From: Hyphomicrobiales bacterium
GTDB taxonomy: Bacteria > Pseudomonadota > Alphaproteobacteria > Rhizobiales > Afifellaceae
NCBI GenBank assembly: GCA_013812985.1
Contig: JACCSN010000475.1
Coordinates: 1 to 7,777, forward strand
Reading direction: 5' to 3'
DNA: 7,777 nt
A program made the position numbers and the translations under genes. The notes beneath the pieces are model-generated. The model ran no database searches. It saw only the letters and a program-made list of their open reading frames with translations, and was not told the DNA's origin. Position 1 is the stretch's first letter. Each line of letters starts with the position of its first letter. Shown here piece after piece: positions 6,248-7,777 of this stretch.

Positions 6248-6589
6248 TCAGTGCGGCGCGGCCTTGGAGAACAGGTTGATGACGACGACGCCGGCCATGA
6301 TGAGCGCCATGCCGATCAGTCCCGGCGCGTCGATGGCCTGCCGGTAGACCACCCAGCCGATCGCCGTGATTAGCAGGATGCCGGCCCCCGACCAGATCGC
6401 GTAGACGATGCCGACCGGCATGGTGCGCAGCGCCAGCGACAGGAAGTAGAAGGCCAGACCGTATCCGGCGACGGTCAGCAGGGATGGCCCGAGCCGGGTG
6501 AAGCCGTCGGTGGCCTTGAGCGCGGTCGTGGCGACCACCTCGCAGCCGATGGCGATGAGCAGGAAGACGTGGGTCATATACGACGCCAT
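6248..6589 (-). CDS. Small multidrug resistance (SMR) transporter, EmrE/QacE type
   Basis: SMR proteins are dual-topology inner-membrane dimers that exchange protons for cationic drugs such as quaternary ammonium compounds; some relatives export guanidinium. The 113-residue product has four membrane helices. The essential membrane Glu is E17 in LIAIGCEVVATTALK (E14 in EmrE), and the signature VYAIWSGAGILL contains Y63 and W66, matching EmrE Y60 and W63. The end INLFSKAAPH closely follows EmrE, which favours the Qac/EmrE branch over guanidinium exporters. ATG at 6589 is 6 bp after the HAD stop with no clear ribosome binding site, so reinitiation is likely; ATG at 6577 would give the usual N-terminal length. 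It lies between the HAD and VOC genes on one likely transcript. Confidence 0.93.
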   Translation of the reverse strand: MASYMTHVFLLIAIGCEVVATTALKATDGFTRLGPSLLTVAGYGLAFYFLSLALRTMPVGIVYAIWSGAGILLITAIGWVVYRQAIDAPGLIGMALIMAGVVVINLFSKAAPH

Positions 6590-6595
6590 CGGGGC

Positions 6596-7336
6596 TCAGG
6601 CGCCGATCGCGTCGGCGATCTGCGCCACGAAGCGGGCGAGGTCGTCGGTGACGAAATCGACGTGGGCGTCCTCGCGGCCCTCGTATTCCCATTCGCCGTG
6701 GAAGACCTCGCGGATGCCCGGCGGCACGACGAGCACGGTCGTCATCCCGACGGCTTTGGGCACGACGAGGTTGCGGGTGAGGTCCTCGAACATCGCGGCG
6801 CGTTCCGGCGCGACGCCGAAACGGGCGACGAAGCGGTCGTAGGTCGCGCGCTCCGGTTTCGGCACGAGCTGGGCGTCGACGATGTCGAAGATCTCCTCGA
6901 AATGTCTCGGGAATCCGAGCCGCTCGGCGACCTTCTCGGCATGCTGCCGCGAGCCGTTGGTGAAAATGTATCGCTTGCCGGGAAGCCGGAGGAGGGCAGC
7001 GCCCAGCGCCGGGTCCGGCGGCACGCAGCTGTGGTCGATGTCGTGGACGAATTGGAGGAACTCGTCCGGATTCACCTGACGGGTGAGCATCAAGCCGCGC
7101 AAGGTTGTGCCGTGCTCGCGATAAAAGCCTTTCTGGATACGCTCGGCCTCCGCCTCGTCGACGCTGAGGAGCTTGCCGACATAAGCGCGGATGCGCTCGT
7201 CGACCTGCCGAAAGAGGTTCGTGCTGCGCGGGTAGAGCGTGTTGTCGAGATCGAAAATCCACGCCTCCACGCCGCGAAAGGCGGTAAGGTCCGCGGGCTC
7301 ATGGGGGAGAAGGGCTTCTGCCGTCAGCGTATTCAT
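6596..7336 (-). CDS. HAD-superfamily hydrolase, pyrimidine 5'-nucleotidase-like
   Basis: This is a cytoplasmic phosphatase of the HAD subfamily I group related to yeast Sdt1/Phm8 pyrimidine 5'-nucleotidases, expected to remove phosphate from nucleoside monophosphates. The 246-residue product has motif I FDLDNTLYP (28-36; nucleophile D29 and acid D31), a helical cap after it, motif II IFTNGS (124-129), motif III Lys in VPKPE (K160) and motif IV MFEDLTRNL (182-190; E184, D185). The FDLDNTLYP form and FEDLxxNL are typical of this nucleotidase group. The start at 7336 has no Shine-Dalgarno, but a TATAGT box lies 6 nt upstream, so the mRNA may be leaderless. An open frame continues to a GTG at 7402 without support. 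It is the first gene of the HAD-SMR-VOC unit. Substrate is inferred. Confidence 0.9.
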   Translation of the reverse strand: MNTLTAEALLPHEPADLTAFRGVEAWIFDLDNTLYPRSTNLFRQVDERIRAYVGKLLSVDEAEAERIQKGFYREHGTTLRGLMLTRQVNPDEFLQFVHDIDHSCVPPDPALGAALLRLPGKRYIFTNGSRQHAEKVAERLGFPRHFEEIFDIVDAQLVPKPERATYDRFVARFGVAPERAAMFEDLTRNLVVPKAVGMTTVLVVPPGIREVFHGEWEYEGREDAHVDFVTDDLARFVAQIADAIGA

Positions 7337-7342
7337 CTGGAG

Positions 7343-7371
7343 ACTATAGTGCGGGCAGCTTAAGACTTCAC
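7343..7371 (-). promoter_or_regulatory. Probable promoter of the HAD-SMR-VOC unit
   Basis: On the minus strand TATAGT (7343-7348) is a 5/6 match to the -10 consensus; 17 bp upstream lies GTGAAG (7366-7371), a weak -35. Six bases separate the -10 box from the ATG at 7336, so transcription would start at or next to the start codon. Confidence 0.45.
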
Positions 7372-7471
7372 CGGGTTTAGATCCACGCGAGCGTGCCGCC
7401 ACCCGTCCGGCCGTTCACGCCCTGATCACCGCTTTGCGACATGGCGACAGGTCGGCTTCGGCCCGGACGGC

Positions 7472-7496
7472 GCAACCTTCGCATTCGGCTGCCGTT
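7472..7496 (+). promoter_or_regulatory. Possible EcfG-type stress promoter for the CHRD gene
   Basis: GCAAC (7472-7476), 16 bp, then CGTT (7493-7496) differs by one base from the alphaproteobacterial EcfG consensus GGAAC-N16/17-CGTT. A start near 7503 would leave a leader of about 36 nt before the CHRD start. The motif is short and could occur by chance. Confidence 0.3.
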
Positions 7497-7538
7497 AAAT
7501 GGAAGCAGATTCACGACAGTTTCAACAGGGAGAGTAAA

Positions 7539-7777
7539 ATGAGTTCGTATTGCAGCCAACTTGCAGGCCTTGTGTTCGCGGCGGGACTGGCCTTCGGCGG
7601 CGCCGCCAGCGCTGAAATGATGGAGATGAACATCGATTTGTCCGGCGCCGAGGAAGTGCCTCCCGTCGAGACCAGCGCCACCGGCGAAGTCGAGGTCGAA
7701 TTCGACAGCGACACCCGGATGCTGAGCTGGGAGATCGACTATTCCGGCTTGAGCAGCGACGCCACCGCGGCGCATTT
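7539..7777 (+). CDS. Secreted CHRD-domain protein, N-terminal part (cut by window edge)
   Basis: The visible 79 residues begin with a signal peptide (GLVFAAGLAFGGAASA, probable cut between A25 and E26) and then enter a CHRD domain: LSGAEEVPPVET (34-45), an acidic beta strand TGEVEVEFDSDTRMLSW, and YSGLSSDATAAHF (67-79). CHRD domains were named from chordin and occur in many bacterial exported proteins of about 140-170 residues; their bacterial function is unknown. The ATG at 7539 is well supported by AGGGAGAG about 5 nt upstream. It is divergent from the HAD gene, with about 200 bp between the two starts. The mature N-terminus is Met- and Glu-rich (EMMEMN). The remainder lies beyond the right edge. 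Confidence 0.9.
   Translation, partial: MSSYCSQLAGLVFAAGLAFGGAASAEMMEMNIDLSGAEEVPPVETSATGEVEVEFDSDTRMLSWEIDYSGLSSDATAAH

Noticed and set aside
5796..7262. A 488-codon leftward open frame spanning the VOC, SMR and most of the HAD genes
   Set aside because: Only its last 144 codons are real (VOC). The rest is an Arg/Pro-rich out-of-frame reading of the SMR and HAD genes, as expected from high GC.

Overview
This window reads as GC-rich alphaproteobacterial chromosome. The guess of Sphingomonadales or a relative rests on the protein sequences and on the short (~96 nt) SRP RNA, and is not proven. Nearly every base is assigned to a gene or a short control region, and no stretch over 300 bases is empty.

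Left part, leftward (minus strand): a conserved core block, ffs (SRP RNA) - dnaX - ybaB/ebfC - recR. recR runs off the left edge. The genes are tightly packed (TAATG overlap of dnaX/ybaB, 5 bp between ybaB and recR). The order ffs-dnaX-ybaB-recR matches old synteny known from other bacteria.

Middle part, 2590-5678: a mercury-type (mer) module. A divergent merR reads rightward. Leftward runs a coupled operon of merT, merP, merF, a small very Cys-rich GDCCxC protein, and a MerA-like flavin disulfide reductase. The last four genes of the operon overlap at every junction (4, 1 and 1 nt). Three things depart from the classical Tn21/Tn501 design. The reductase has no N-terminal metal-binding domain and no C-terminal Cys pair. 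MerF lacks its second Cys pair. The merR-merT gap (186 bp) carries two copies of the MerR dyad, 113 bp apart, where Tn21/Tn501-type mer has one shared operator. My main hypothesis is that the Cys-rich protein is the thiol relay between the membrane importers and the shortened reductase. The module sits between two blocks of apparent housekeeping or accessory genes, and its base composition looks less GC-rich by eye, which suggests acquisition. I see no transposase, integrase or flanking repeats.

Right part: a leftward three-gene unit, a HAD-type pyrimidine 5'-nucleotidase-like hydrolase, an EmrE-like SMR transporter and a VOC/glyoxalase-fold protein. The first gene has a TATAGT -10 placed so that its mRNA could be leaderless. 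Divergent from it, at the right edge, begins a secreted CHRD-domain protein with a strong ribosome binding site and a possible EcfG-type stress promoter.
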